Below, piece after piece: positions 41,512 through 51,008 of a stretch of 64,000 nucleotides of DNA. The stretch comes from Luxibacter massiliensis (GTDB lineage: Bacteria > Bacillota > Clostridia > Lachnospirales > Lachnospiraceae). The position numbers were made by a program, and so were the translations under genes. The DNA lies in NCBI RefSeq assembly GCF_900604355.1, contig NZ_UWOE01000001.1, positions 744,001 through 808,000 of the forward strand, given 5' to 3'. The first letter of the stretch is position 1; each line of letters opens with the position of its first letter. The notes beneath the pieces were generated by a model. It was given only the letters and a program-made list of their open reading frames with translations, was not told the DNA's origin and searched no databases.

Positions 41512-41742
41512 ATGGATTTTTTTACAGAGGCGGTTGATGTTCTGGCGGCTATTGTCCGTGCGCTTTCCCGGCCGGATTCTCCAGAAGATTATTTTGAAGG
41601 ATGTTGGGAAATGCGCCTGGTGAAGTCAAGGAAGACTGTTCTGCCGCTGGTAAAAATCATACACTTATGGCCGCCGATCCGGGCGGAGCCGGGAAAAGAT
41701 AGCGGCAGGCAGAGACAGATTATAAATGAAACAGCAAAATAA
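41512..41742 (+). CDS. Small ORF, 76 aa
   Basis: An ORF with ggaaaggggag before its ATG. The first half (MDFFTEAVDVLAAIVRALSR) is amphipathic, the second basic. No family recognised. It precedes the terminator-like hairpin and Maff2 gene. It could be a real small ICE protein or a leader ORF. Confidence 0.45.
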   Translation: MDFFTEAVDVLAAIVRALSRPDSPEDYFEGCWEMRLVKSRKTVLPLVKIIHLWPPIRAEPGKDSGRQRQIINETAK

Positions 41743-41780
41743 AAGAGAAAGGATAAGGGAACCGGATTCCCGGAAGATTT

Positions 41781-41813
41781 GAGCGGCTATGGAAAGATGG
41801 CGGCTCTTTTTTT
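41781..41813 (+). terminator. Terminator or attenuator upstream of Maff2
   Basis: agcggctat / atggcggct stem (imperfect) followed by seven Ts. A pair of distant inverted repeats, gggaaccggattcc at 41757-41770 and ggaatccggtttcc at 41837-41850, encloses it, so an alternative fold is possible. Confidence 0.5.
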
Positions 41814-41858
41814 GTCTCTGCCGGTAAGACAGAAAGGAATCCGGTTTCCAGGTAGCAT

Positions 41859-42071
41859 ATGGCATTTTTTAGCTCGGCAATTTCTATTTTGCAGACACTT
41901 GTGGTGGCTATTGGAGCCGGCCTTGCAGTATGGGGCGTTATTAACTTGCTGGAGGGATACGGAAATGACAATCCAGGGGCTAAGTCACAGGGAATTAAGC
42001 AGCTCATGGCCGGAGGTGGGGTTGTCCTCATTGGAACACAGTTGATCCCCTTGCTTGGAGGGCTATTCTGA
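41859..42071 (+). CDS. Maff2-family small membrane protein (VirB2/TrbC-like)
   Basis: A 70-residue membrane protein with the Maff2 signature MAFFSSAISILQTLVVAIGA and two hydrophobic segments (about 8-30 and 45-68) around GYGNDNPGAKSQGIKQLMAG. It is constant just before the VirB6-like gene in these ICEs and is thought to be the pilin-like or small channel component of the mating apparatus (inference). Confidence 0.85.
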   Translation: MAFFSSAISILQTLVVAIGAGLAVWGVINLLEGYGNDNPGAKSQGIKQLMAGGGVVLIGTQLIPLLGGLF

Positions 42072-42091
42072 TGTAGAAAGGGGACTCATGT

Positions 42092-42964
42092 ATGTTCGAT
42101 GGCATTTTTGAGGCAATCGAGAACTGGATGAGGGATCTCCTGACCGGGATGGTGACGTCCAACCTGACGACAATGTTTACCGATGTCAATGATAAGACCG
42201 GGCAGATTGCGTCTCAGGTTGGACAGACGCCCCAGGGGTGGAACGGCAGTATTTTCAGCCTGATACAGAACCTTTCTAACTCGGTGATCATTCCCATTGC
42301 GGGGATGATTATTACTTTTGTCCTGTGTTATGAGCTGATTACCATGCTGACGGAAAAGAATAACATGCACGAGATTGACACCTGGATGTTTTTTAAGTAT
42401 TTCTTCAAGATGTGGGTAGCGGTCTGGATGGTATCCAATACGTTTACGATCACTATGGCTGTCTTTGACGTGGGCCAATATGTGGTCAATGCGGCGGGAG
42501 GCGTGATCAGTTCCGATACAGCGATCAACGTGGAAACCATGCTGGACGCTATGGAGACGGCGATGGAATCTATGAACATCGGGGAGCTGGTAGTGCTTGC
42601 CCTGGAAAGTATGCTGGTGAGCCTGTGCATGAAGATTTTATCTGTCCTGATCACGGTCATTTTGTATGGCCGTATGATTGAGATCTACCTTTACACCTCG
42701 GTTGCGCCGATCCCCTTTGCCACCCTTTCCAACCGGGAATGGGGGCAGGTGGGAAACAACTATTTCCGTGGGCTTTTAGCCTTGGGATTCCAGGGATTTT
42801 TCATGATGGTGTGCGTCGGCATTTATGCGGTGCTGGTATCTACCATTGAAATCTCCGACAACATGCACTCAGCCCTTTTCGGAATAGCGGCTTATACGGT
42901 AATTCTCTGTTTCAGCCTGATGAAAACGGCAAGTTTAAGCCGCTCGATCTTCAATGCGCATTAG
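42092..42964 (+). CDS. VirB6/TrbL-like mating channel membrane protein (CD1107-type)
   Basis: A 290-residue polytopic membrane protein with about six hydrophobic segments, starting with an amphipathic helix (FDGIFEAIENWMRDLLTGMV). The central block (MIEIYLYTSVAPIPFATLSN, then LLALGFQGFFMMV) is characteristic of the VirB6-like component of Gram-positive T4SS. It forms part of the inner channel. Ribosome site gaaagggg. Followed after 11 bp by an inserted methyltransferase gene. Confidence 0.87.
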   Translation: MFDGIFEAIENWMRDLLTGMVTSNLTTMFTDVNDKTGQIASQVGQTPQGWNGSIFSLIQNLSNSVIIPIAGMIITFVLCYELITMLTEKNNMHEIDTWMFFKYFFKMWVAVWMVSNTFTITMAVFDVGQYVVNAAGGVISSDTAINVETMLDAMETAMESMNIGELVVLALESMLVSLCMKILSVLITVILYGRMIEIYLYTSVAPIPFATLSNREWGQVGNNYFRGLLALGFQGFFMMVCVGIYAVLVSTIEISDNMHSALFGIAAYTVILCFSLMKTASLSRSIFNAH

Positions 42965-42975
42965 GAGGCGACGGG

Positions 42976-43575
42976 ATGGAACAGAAGAAATACAACATTA
43001 TTTATGCCGATCCGCCATGGCGATATGAGATGAAAAAAGGGCAGGGAGTTGCGGAGAATCATTACTCTACAATGGGGATAGAAGAAATCTGCAGTCTGCC
43101 GGTACAGGAAATCTGCGATAAGGATTGTGCGCTGTTTTTGTGGGTGACATTCCCTCAATTACCAGAAGCGTTCAAAGTAATCAAAGCATGGGGATTTTGC
43201 TACAAGACAGTTGCCTTTGTCTGGATCAAGCAGAATAAATCAGGAAAAGGGTATTTCTTTGGCTTAGGATACTGGACTCGATCCAATGCGGAAATCTGTC
43301 TTTTGGCAGTAAGAGGAAAGCCGAAAAGAATATCAAAAAAAGTATTCCAGCTTATTGTCAGCCCTTTGCAGGAGCATAGCAAGAAACCGGAAGAAGCCAG
43401 GAAGCGTATTGTAGAACTGATGGGGGATCTTCCCCGGATTGAACTGTTTGCAAGGCGGCAGTCCGTTGGATGGGATGTATGGGGAAATGAAGTAGAAAGC
43501 TCCCTGGATATGGAAAATTTGCAGGAAAACAGAGGAAAGGAGCAGCCGGAGAAATGTGCAGACTGCAGCGGATAA
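42976..43575 (+). CDS. MT-A70-family adenine methyltransferase
   Basis: A 199-residue MT-A70/IME4-type N6-adenine methyltransferase: catalytic motif DPPW (ADPPWRYEMKKGQG), then HYSTMGIEEICSLPV, VWIKQNKSGKGYFFGLGYWT, RSNAEICLLAVRG and a C-terminal ELFARRQSVGWDVWGNE. Such phage and plasmid enzymes modify DNA, often as orphans. There is no restriction enzyme next to it, so protection of incoming ICE DNA from host restriction is the simplest role. It sits between VirB6-like and PrgI genes in the transfer operon. Confidence 0.9.
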   Translation: MEQKKYNIIYADPPWRYEMKKGQGVAENHYSTMGIEEICSLPVQEICDKDCALFLWVTFPQLPEAFKVIKAWGFCYKTVAFVWIKQNKSGKGYFFGLGYWTRSNAEICLLAVRGKPKRISKKVFQLIVSPLQEHSKKPEEARKRIVELMGDLPRIELFARRQSVGWDVWGNEVESSLDMENLQENRGKEQPEKCADCSG

Positions 43576-43596
43576 GTTTCTCCGGCATGTGATTTT

Positions 43597-43986
43597 ATGG
43601 CGTTTGTCAGTGTACCAAAAGACCTGACGAAAGTAAAAAACAAAGTAGTCTTGAACCTGACAAAAAGACAGCTCATCTGTCTGTCAGCAGCGGCGGCCAT
43701 CGGGCTGCCTTTTTATTTTCTCACACGGGAGTGGATCGGAACCACCAACGCCGCCACCGGCATGGTGCTTCTCATGCTTCCGGCATTTATGTTTGCCATG
43801 TATGAGAGAGACGGGCTTCCCCTGGAGAAAATCCTGTGGAATATCGTGACGGTGAAATTCTTAAAGCCTGCTGTCCGCAGGTATGAGGTGGAGAACTTTT
43901 ATGAAATGGAGCCGCCGGAGACTGTCTGGAAAGACAGGAAAGGAGGGGATCATCTTGGGAAAAAGAGAAGAAATCGTAGTCGATAA
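43597..43986 (+). CDS. PrgI-family T4SS protein
   Basis: A 129-residue VirB3-like membrane protein of the PrgI family: basic N-terminus (VPKDLTKVKNKVVLNLTKRQ), two hydrophobic segments (about 25-45 and 52-70), then a soluble tail. It overlaps the VirB4 gene start by 32 bp, typical for PrgI-VirB4 coupling. It anchors VirB4 at the membrane in the family model. The start has the weak site ggcatgtgat. Confidence 0.85.
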   Translation: MAFVSVPKDLTKVKNKVVLNLTKRQLICLSAAAAIGLPFYFLTREWIGTTNAATGMVLLMLPAFMFAMYERDGLPLEKILWNIVTVKFLKPAVRRYEVENFYEMEPPETVWKDRKGGDHLGKKRRNRSR

Positions 43987-46576
43987 GCGGAGAAAGAGGA
44001 AGTACCGCAGGCTGTCCCGCTATGAGAAAAAAGCAAAGAAAGCAGCAAAAAAGCAGGCAGCAAGGGAGGAAAAGGCCCGGAAGAAAGCAGAAAAAAGAGA
44101 GAAACGCAAGCCTGCGCAGCGACAGAAAAGCGCATCCGTTGAGCGGGGTGTCCAAAGACCGGGAAAGCCCTATCCGGAACATGCTGCCCGCCAGAAAGCT
44201 GTGAGTAGTACCGTGAACGGGGCAAAGAAGAAAGCAGATAAAAAGGCAGAGGAGAAGCGTCTGTCCGCCCAGAAGTCCATTCCCTACCGGGAAATGGCAA
44301 GGGATGGAATCTGCCGGGTGCAGGATAAATATTATTCCAAAACCATCCGTTTTTACGACATTAACTATCAGTTGGCACAGAATGAGGACAAAAATGCTAT
44401 TTTTGAAAACTGGTGTGATTTCCTCAATTACTTTGACAGCAGTATCCATTTCCAGTTGTCGTTCATCAACCACCACAGCAACATGAAGGAATTTGAATCG
44501 GTCATCCAGATCAAGCCCCGGCATGACGCTTTTGATGATGTGCGCATGGAATACGCACAAATGCTGAAAAATCAGCTTGCCAAAGGCAATAACGGCCTGG
44601 TGCGGACGAAGTACATTACCTTTGGCGTGGAAGCGGAAAATATCCGGGAGGCAAAGCCGAAGCTGGAGCGGATCGAGACAGACATCCTGAATAACTTCAA
44701 AGTGCTTGGCGTGTCCGCTTACCCGTTGGATGGCCGGGAGCGTCTGCAGATCATGTACGAGACATTTAACCCGGAGGAGAAAGTGCCTTTCCAGTTTTCT
44801 TTCGACCAGGTAATGCGTTCCGGCATGGGGACAAAGGACTTTATCGCCCCTACAAGTTTCCTGTTTAAGAGTGGGAAAGATTTTATGATGGGGAATACCA
44901 TCGGGGCAGTGTCCTACCTGCAGATCCTGGCCCCGGAGCTGACTGACCGGATGCTGGCGGAATTTCTGGATATGGACAGGAACCTGATCGTCAACCTGCA
45001 TATCCAGTCTTTAGACCAGATGAAAGCCATCAAACTGGTGAAAAGCAAGGTGACGGACATTAACCGGATGAAGATCGAGGAGCAGAAAAAGGCAGTGCGT
45101 TCCGGATACGATATGGACATTATCCCGTCGGATTTGAATACTTACGGCGGGGAAGCAAAGCGCCTCCTGGAAGATCTCCAGTCCAGAAATGAGAGGATGT
45201 TCCTGGTGACGATTGTATTTCTGAATACGGCAAAGACGAAGCAGGAATTAGACAATGCGGTATTCCAGACGGCGGGCATTGCGCAGAAATATAACTGTTC
45301 CCTGCGCCGTCTGGATTATATGCAGGAGCCGGGGCTGATGAGCAGTCTCCCGCTGGGATTGAACCTGATCCCCATCAAGCGGGCGCTGACCACCACATCT
45401 ACGGCTATTTTTGTGCCTTTCACAACCCAGGAATTATTTATGGAAGGGGAATCCCTTTACTATGGCTTGAACGCCCTTTCCAACAACATGATTATGGTTG
45501 ACCGGAAGAAGCTGAAAAATCCAAACGGCCTGATCCTGGGAACACCTGGCTCTGGAAAATCCTTTTCGGCAAAGCGGGAGATTACTAACGCCTTTTTTGT
45601 TACCCAGGACGATATTATTATCGGAGATCCGGAGGGGGAATATTATCCCCTGGTCAATGCCCTGGGTGGGCAGGTAATCCATATCTCCCCCACAAGCCAT
45701 GACTATATCAATCCCATGGACATCAACCTGGATTACTCAGATGATGATAACCCGCTGGGATTTAAGAGTGATTTTATCCTATCCCTGTGTGAGCTGATCA
45801 TGGGGAGCCGCAACGGGATTGAAGCGGAGGAAAAGTCGGTGATTGACCGCTGTTTACCATTGGTGTATCAGAAATATTTTGAAGCGCCGGTGCCGGAAAA
45901 TATGCCCATTCTGGGGGATCTCTATGATTGTCTGCGTCAGCAGAAAGAAGTGCAGGCACAGCGGATCGCTACAGCTCTGGAAATCTACGTCAACGGTTCC
46001 TTAAAAGTATTTAACCACCGTACCAACGTGGAGCTGAACAACCGGATCGTCTGCTTTGATATCAAAGACCTGGGGAAACAGTTGAAAAAGCTGGGGATGC
46101 TGATTGTTCAGGATCAGGTGTGGAACCGTGTGACAGTCAACCGGGCGGCGCATAAGTCTACCCGGTACTATATAGACGAGTTCCATCTTCTTTTAAAAGA
46201 GGAGCAGACAGCAGCTTATTCCGTGGAGATCTGGAAGCGTTTCCGTAAGTGGGGCGGCATTCCCACAGGCATCACACAGAACATTAAAGACCTGCTTGCC
46301 AGCCGGGAAATTGAGAACATTTTTGAAAACTCGGATTTTATTTATATGCTTAACCAGGCAGCGGGAGATCGGCAGATCTTAGCGAAACAGCTCAACATAT
46401 CACCTCATCAGCTATCTTATGTGACGAACAGCGGGGAGGGAGAGGGGCTGATCTTTTATGGAAGCACCATTATCCCCTTTAAGGACAAGTTCGATAAGTC
46501 CCTGCGTCTGTATTCGTTGATGACAACCAAAGTATCTGACCTGGAGCAACAGGAAGGGAGGAAGCGGACGGAATGA
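43955..46576 (+). CDS. VirB4-family conjugation ATPase
   Basis: An 873-residue VirB4/TraE-type ATPase energising the mating channel. A long Lys/Arg/Ala-rich N-terminal tail (residues 1-110) precedes the VirB4 N-terminal domain; Walker A is GTPGSGKSF (about residue 530), Walker B YYIDEFHLLL (about 733-742), followed by GITQNIKDLLASREIENIFE. The frame opens upstream at 43883, but TTG 43955 has aaaggaggggatcatc before it. Overlaps the Dam gene by ATGA. Confidence 0.93.
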   Translation: MGKREEIVVDKRRKRKYRRLSRYEKKAKKAAKKQAAREEKARKKAEKREKRKPAQRQKSASVERGVQRPGKPYPEHAARQKAVSSTVNGAKKKADKKAEEKRLSAQKSIPYREMARDGICRVQDKYYSKTIRFYDINYQLAQNEDKNAIFENWCDFLNYFDSSIHFQLSFINHHSNMKEFESVIQIKPRHDAFDDVRMEYAQMLKNQLAKGNNGLVRTKYITFGVEAENIREAKPKLERIETDILNNFKVLGVSAYPLDGRERLQIMYETFNPEEKVPFQFSFDQVMRSGMGTKDFIAPTSFLFKSGKDFMMGNTIGAVSYLQILAPELTDRMLAEFLDMDRNLIVNLHIQSLDQMKAIKLVKSKVTDINRMKIEEQKKAVRSGYDMDIIPSDLNTYGGEAKRLLEDLQSRNERMFLVTIVFLNTAKTKQELDNAVFQTAGIAQKYNCSLRRLDYMQEPGLMSSLPLGLNLIPIKRALTTTSTAIFVPFTTQELFMEGESLYYGLNALSNNMIMVDRKKLKNPNGLILGTPGSGKSFSAKREITNAFFVTQDDIIIGDPEGEYYPLVNALGGQVIHISPTSHDYINPMDINLDYSDDDNPLGFKSDFILSLCELIMGSRNGIEAEEKSVIDRCLPLVYQKYFEAPVPENMPILGDLYDCLRQQKEVQAQRIATALEIYVNGSLKVFNHRTNVELNNRIVCFDIKDLGKQLKKLGMLIVQDQVWNRVTVNRAAHKSTRYYIDEFHLLLKEEQTAAYSVEIWKRFRKWGGIPTGITQNIKDLLASREIENIFENSDFIYMLNQAAGDRQILAKQLNISPHQLSYVTNSGEGEGLIFYGSTIIPFKDKFDKSLRLYSLMTTKVSDLEQQEGRKRTE

Positions 46577-47322
46577 ACAGTTGTATTAAATGGGTAGGCG
46601 GAAAGAGACTTCTAAGAAAACAGATTTTAGCAGAGTTTCCGGAAGACTACACAAGATATGTGGAAGTGTTTGGAGGAGCTGCGTGGTTGCTGTTTGCAAG
46701 AGAAAGAGACAACAGAGTGGAAGTATATAACGACAGGAACCATAACCTGGTAAATCTTTTCCGGTGCATAAAATATCATGGCGAGGCACTGCAGGAGGAA
46801 CTAAAGTGGTGCCTTGTTTCCCGTGAATTTTTTGAGGACGCCTTGCACAATTATCAAAATCCAGACTTGACGGATATACAGAGAGCAGCCCGGTTTTTTG
46901 TGCTAATTAAATGTAGTTTCGGGGCAAAGCTGCAGGATTTCAGCGGAGCAAGGGTATCATTGGTTAATACGGTCAGAAATTTAGAACAGTTTCAGGAAAG
47001 ATTGAAAAATACTGTGATTGAGCAGATGGACTTTGAGAAACTGCTTATCCTTTATGACAAAAAAGATACCTTTTTCTATCTTGATCCACCATATTTTCAA
47101 GCAGAAAAGTATTATAGGGATTCTTTCAGTGAAAAAGACCATTTGCGGCTAAAAGAGGTTCTTGTAAGTTTAAAAGGAAAATTTTTACTGACATACAATG
47201 ATTGTCCTTTTATCCGGACATTGTATCAACAATTCTCTATTGTGCCAATGGTAAGGCAGAACAACATGGCTTCTTGCAGCACTATGGGAGATTACCTGGA
47301 GATCATGATAAAGAATTATTAA
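46573..47322 (+). CDS. Dam-type (D12 class) DNA adenine methyltransferase
   Basis: A 249-residue D12-class N6-adenine methyltransferase. Motifs: KWVGGKRLLRKQI (motif X), VEVFGGAAWLLF (motif I, SAM binding), TFFYLDPPYF (motif IV, catalytic DPPY) and LLTYNDCPFIRTLY. The Dam family targets GATC-like sites; the actual target here is unknown. It overlaps virB4 by ATGA and so is part of the transfer operon. No cognate nuclease nearby: a second orphan methylase in the ICE. Confidence 0.92.
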   Translation: MNSCIKWVGGKRLLRKQILAEFPEDYTRYVEVFGGAAWLLFARERDNRVEVYNDRNHNLVNLFRCIKYHGEALQEELKWCLVSREFFEDALHNYQNPDLTDIQRAARFFVLIKCSFGAKLQDFSGARVSLVNTVRNLEQFQERLKNTVIEQMDFEKLLILYDKKDTFFYLDPPYFQAEKYYRDSFSEKDHLRLKEVLVSLKGKFLLTYNDCPFIRTLYQQFSIVPMVRQNNMASCSTMGDYLEIMIKNY

Positions 47323-47357
47323 CAGTGTTTGAAAAGAATGGGGAGTGGTAACTGTAT

Positions 47358-49850
47358 ATGCAGGATCAGGAATACAAAGCCAGGGATAAAACTGTCCGCA
47401 AGATGAACCGGGACGGACTGACGGAGGAAAACCTGTACAATGGGGAGACTGTCCGTGTCAGCCACCGGGAGCGGGAGGAACGGATACTGCTAAAACAGGC
47501 AGAGGATGTTTCCTTCTCCCGGCAGGAGAAAGAGCCGGAGCAACCATCAGAGGGCAGGAAACGAAGGCAGAAATTAAAGAATCAGACGGAGGCAGGGCGG
47601 CCAGTGGATATTTCTCCTCATGCCGCCGGCAGGGAGAACGTAGAGACAGGCGATTTAGCCGGAACTAATCCTGCAATCCTTCCCGGTTCTGTGACAGGGA
47701 ATACGGCAGAACCGGGACAGACGGAGCCTGCCGGGGAGGACAATCCGGCATCTGCCGCCCATGACAGTATCCGGGAGCAGTCCTTCCGCTCCGGAAACAT
47801 CCGGGGGCATCCGTCCGATACGTCAGTGTTGTTGGAATCCGTGTCAGAGGTTTCCCACCTGCGGAAGAAAAAGCTGGTGCAGGAGTATGCCCGGAAAGGG
47901 CGAGGGAAACCGGAGGATGCCGCCGCCATGGAGGACTTCCGGGAGGAGATCAAAGGGAAAACCAAACGGGAGCAGATCCAGAAAGAACAGAAGAAGGCGA
48001 AGCGTTTATCCTTTGGGGATGAAGGAAACGGCATGGTGCGTGGGGCCGGTATGGGGATTTCAAAGAAGGCAGTTTCAGCGGCGGCAGGTTCCGCCGCTGT
48101 TTACGTCCATGGAAAAACCCATGAAGCAGAGCAGGAAAACACTGCCGTGGAAGGAGTCCACCGGGCAGAGCTGATGACAGAAAGCGCCCTCCGTTATGCC
48201 ATGCACCGGACAAGCCGTGGCCTCCATAAGAGAAACGTCCGCCTTCAGGAAGCCGGTTACCTTGAAAGGGGGACAAGAAGCCTTCTGTATGAGACAGCAC
48301 AGGAAGGCGGTGAGATAACAGCGCAGGCGGTAAAGAGCGCAGAGCAGGCCAAAAAGGGAATCCTGCAGAAGTTCTGGCAGAAACGCCAGTATCAGAAAGC
48401 GTACCGGGCAGCGAAAAAAGGAGAAAAGACAGCGGCAGGGACAGTAAAAGCCACGCAGACCATTGCTTCTAAAGCAAGGAGCGTGGCTTCTTCTGTGTTT
48501 GCAAGGAGTAAAGGCATCCTGGGCATTGCGGCGGCAGCCATGCTGTTCTTTGTGATGATCGCTTCCCTGATGGCAAGCTGCGGCGCTTCCATCCAGGGTG
48601 GAGCGGCTTCTACCATTGCCAGTACCACTTATGGGAGTACGGACGAGGATATTTATGCAGTGGAGGATGCGTATTCTGCGCTGGAGGCGGCGCTGAACGA
48701 ACAGATCAACAGCATGGAAAGCCGCTATCCCGGATATGACGAGTACCGCTATCAGATTGATGAAATCTCTCACAACCCGTATCACCTGATTTCTTACTTT
48801 TCTGCAAAATATGGGGAATTTACCTATGAACAGGTAAAGGATGAAGTGGAGGAAATTTTTCAGCGCCAGTACAGCATTGCCACGGAAAGCACACGGGAAA
48901 CCGTGACAGAAACAAAAATGGTGCGGGTGGGGGAATCCTTGGGGCAGGTCGTAACCAGCGGTTACTGCAGTTGTTCTATCTGCTGCGGGCAATGGGCCGG
49001 CGGTCCTACGGCAAGTGGTGTCTATCCCACAGCCAACCATACCATTGCCGTGGATGCTTCTAATCCTTTTGTGCCAATAGGAACAAAAGTCATTATGAAT
49101 GGCGTAGAGTATGTGGTGGAGGATACGGGTGCTTTCGCCCGGTACGGGGTACAGTTTGATGTATATTACAGCGACCATGCCGCTGCATCTGCCCACGGGC
49201 ACCAGACCTGGGAAGCTTATATTGCGGACGATAATGGAAGCCAGGAAGTGGAAGTGACAACCACACAGGAAGTGAACCGTCTGGATGTGACACTCACTAA
49301 CCATGGGCTGGACGCCGTGCTGCGGGAGCTGATGGATGAGAATGAGGAAGGCCGGTATGACTTGTATAACGGCACATATGGAAACAGGGATTATCTGTTC
49401 GATACAGAAACCCTTCCAGGCGGGGGTGGTGATTTTGGCTATGAGATTCCGGCAGAAGCCCTGACCGACCAGAAATTTGCCAACATGATCCATGAGGCGG
49501 AAAAGTATCTGGGGTATCCCTATGTGTGGGGCGGCAGTTCCCCGTCTACCAGTTTCGATTGTTCAGGCTTCGTGAGCTGGGTGATCAATAACTGCGGCAA
49601 TGGCTGGAATATCGGCAGGCAGACTACAGACGGATTGATGGGATACTGTTCCCAGGTTTCCACGTCGGAAGCAAAGCCGGGAGACCTGGTCTTTTTCCAG
49701 GGGACTTACGATACGCCGGGGGCAAGCCATGTGGGGATCTATGTGGGCGATAACATGATGATCCACTGCGGGAACCCTATCCAGTATACCAGTATAGCAT
49801 CGTCCTACTGGCAGGAGCATTTCCTGGCCTTTGGACGCATCCATGGATAA
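47358..49850 (+). CDS. NlpC/P60 cell-wall hydrolase of the T4SS (CD1108-type)
   Basis: An 830-residue VirB1-like lytic protein. Residues 1-380 are charged cytoplasmic sequence (Glu/Lys/Arg), about 385-410 one membrane segment (ILGIAAAAMLFFVMIASLMA), about 535-640 a 3D-type domain (GYCSCSICCGQWAGGPTASG onward), and about 700-830 an NlpC/P60 peptidase with Cys in TSFDCSGFVSWV and His in GASHVGIYVG. It opens peptidoglycan for the mating channel. Start at ATG 47358 after the short gap from the Dam gene; aatggggagtgg upstream. Confidence 0.92.
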   Translation: MQDQEYKARDKTVRKMNRDGLTEENLYNGETVRVSHREREERILLKQAEDVSFSRQEKEPEQPSEGRKRRQKLKNQTEAGRPVDISPHAAGRENVETGDLAGTNPAILPGSVTGNTAEPGQTEPAGEDNPASAAHDSIREQSFRSGNIRGHPSDTSVLLESVSEVSHLRKKKLVQEYARKGRGKPEDAAAMEDFREEIKGKTKREQIQKEQKKAKRLSFGDEGNGMVRGAGMGISKKAVSAAAGSAAVYVHGKTHEAEQENTAVEGVHRAELMTESALRYAMHRTSRGLHKRNVRLQEAGYLERGTRSLLYETAQEGGEITAQAVKSAEQAKKGILQKFWQKRQYQKAYRAAKKGEKTAAGTVKATQTIASKARSVASSVFARSKGILGIAAAAMLFFVMIASLMASCGASIQGGAASTIASTTYGSTDEDIYAVEDAYSALEAALNEQINSMESRYPGYDEYRYQIDEISHNPYHLISYFSAKYGEFTYEQVKDEVEEIFQRQYSIATESTRETVTETKMVRVGESLGQVVTSGYCSCSICCGQWAGGPTASGVYPTANHTIAVDASNPFVPIGTKVIMNGVEYVVEDTGAFARYGVQFDVYYSDHAAASAHGHQTWEAYIADDNGSQEVEVTTTQEVNRLDVTLTNHGLDAVLRELMDENEEGRYDLYNGTYGNRDYLFDTETLPGGGGDFGYEIPAEALTDQKFANMIHEAEKYLGYPYVWGGSSPSTSFDCSGFVSWVINNCGNGWNIGRQTTDGLMGYCSQVSTSEAKPGDLVFFQGTYDTPGASHVGIYVGDNMMIHCGNPIQYTSIASSYWQEHFLAFGRIHG

Positions 49851-49877
49851 ATTTTTTTTAGAAGGAAGGTGTAAGGC

Positions 49878-50210
49878 ATGAACCGGAAGCTGCACCGGGT
49901 TTTGGATGAGATCCAGAAAACGGAGAAGAAGATCGACGAGTGGCAGGAACATTTAAAAGAACTGAAACTGCTGGCAGAACAGCTTGAGAATGAGGAGATT
50001 ATAAAAACCATCCGCTCCATGAAGCTGGACAGCCACCAGATGTTAGAGCTTCTGGAAGGGATTCAGGATGGGACAGTTTCTATTCCCATCATGGCAGAGG
50101 GGCCAGAAGAAACAGACGGGAAAGACGGCATAGAGCCGGAAGAAGATATGGAAGAAAAGGCGCAGGAGACAGCGCCGGAAAGTGAGGACAGGAAGCATGA
50201 AGAAATTTAA
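49878..50210 (+). CDS. DUF4315-family ICE protein
   Basis: A 110-residue protein: coiled-coil N-terminal 65 residues (VLDEIQKTEKKIDEWQEHLK, then LEGIQDGTVSIP) and an acidic disordered tail. DUF4315 proteins always lie between the NlpC/P60 and DUF4366 genes in Tn1549-like ICEs. Function unknown; probably a soluble partner of the mating complex. gaaggaaggtg precedes the ATG. Overlaps the next gene by 14 bp. Confidence 0.85.
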   Translation: MNRKLHRVLDEIQKTEKKIDEWQEHLKELKLLAEQLENEEIIKTIRSMKLDSHQMLELLEGIQDGTVSIPIMAEGPEETDGKDGIEPEEDMEEKAQETAPESEDRKHEEI

Positions 50211-50919
50211 CCGCTGGGTAATGGCGCTTGCGGTGGCGGGAGGCATCTTTTCCTCCACCGCCACGACAGCTTTTGCTTATGTGCCAGACCCACAGCAGAC
50301 AGAGGCAGCCACAGAACCGATATCAGAAAACGAAGGGACAGTGATCCCGGAGCAGGAGGCTGCGGGGCAGACGGAAGGGACGCCCCAGGAGGAAACACAG
50401 GGCGGGGAAACGCCTTTTTCCATTCCGGGAAACGGGGAAGTGCTGGATGATAAGACGGGGGATGGAACGAAAGAATTTCTGACGATACAGACAAAAAATG
50501 GAAACACGTTCTTTTTAGTGCTAGACCGATCCAGCAATACGGAAAATGTCTATATGCTCTCCATGGTGGATGAAAATGATCTGGCGGAGTTTCTGGATGA
50601 GACAAAGACGGAAGAAGTGCCTCAGGTGGTGATCCCGGAGACGGAAGCGTTGGCAGAAAGCGAGACGGAGAGCGAAACCGGATCAGAACCGGTACAGCCG
50701 AAAGAGGAGGACGGCAGGAATACCGGGGCGCTCCTGGCAGTTGGCGTCCTGGCTGCGGGAGCGATTGGAGCCGGCTATTATTTTAAGGTTGTGAAGCCGA
50801 AGAAAGAGGAGTCTCAGGAGGACGGGGAGGACTTGGAGTTCTATGACGGCGGTACTTACGTCAATGAAGATCAGCCGGAAGAGGACGGTTCCACAGAGGA
50901 AGAAAATAATAAAGCATAA
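50197..50919 (+). CDS. DUF4366-family surface/membrane protein (CD1107 type)
   Basis: A 240-residue protein with signal peptide (KKFNRWVMALAVAGGIFSST, cleavage near AFA), a disordered Glu/Thr/Gln part, a conserved domain (about 85-140: KEFLTIQTKNGNTFFLVLDR, ENVYMLSMVDENDLAEF), an acidic linker, one membrane helix (about 178-198) and an acidic cytoplasmic tail. DUF4366 is a usual component of these ICEs, exposed outside the membrane. ATG 50197 is preferred over GTG 50182. Confidence 0.85.
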   Translation: MKKFNRWVMALAVAGGIFSSTATTAFAYVPDPQQTEAATEPISENEGTVIPEQEAAGQTEGTPQEETQGGETPFSIPGNGEVLDDKTGDGTKEFLTIQTKNGNTFFLVLDRSSNTENVYMLSMVDENDLAEFLDETKTEEVPQVVIPETEALAESETESETGSEPVQPKEEDGRNTGALLAVGVLAAGAIGAGYYFKVVKPKKEESQEDGEDLEFYDGGTYVNEDQPEEDGSTEEENNKA

Positions 50920-50945
50920 GTGTTGATGAAAGCAAAGGTATTAGA

Positions 50946-50975
50946 AGGGGGCAGCCAGGGAATTGGCTGCCCTTT
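50946..50975 (+). terminator. Terminator after the DUF4366 gene
   Basis: aagggggcagcca / tggctgccctt stem with a 6-nt loop and short T run, 26 nt past the stop. Confidence 0.75.
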
Positions 50976-51008
50976 CTCATACAGGCGAAAGCCGGAAAGG
51001 AGTATCCG

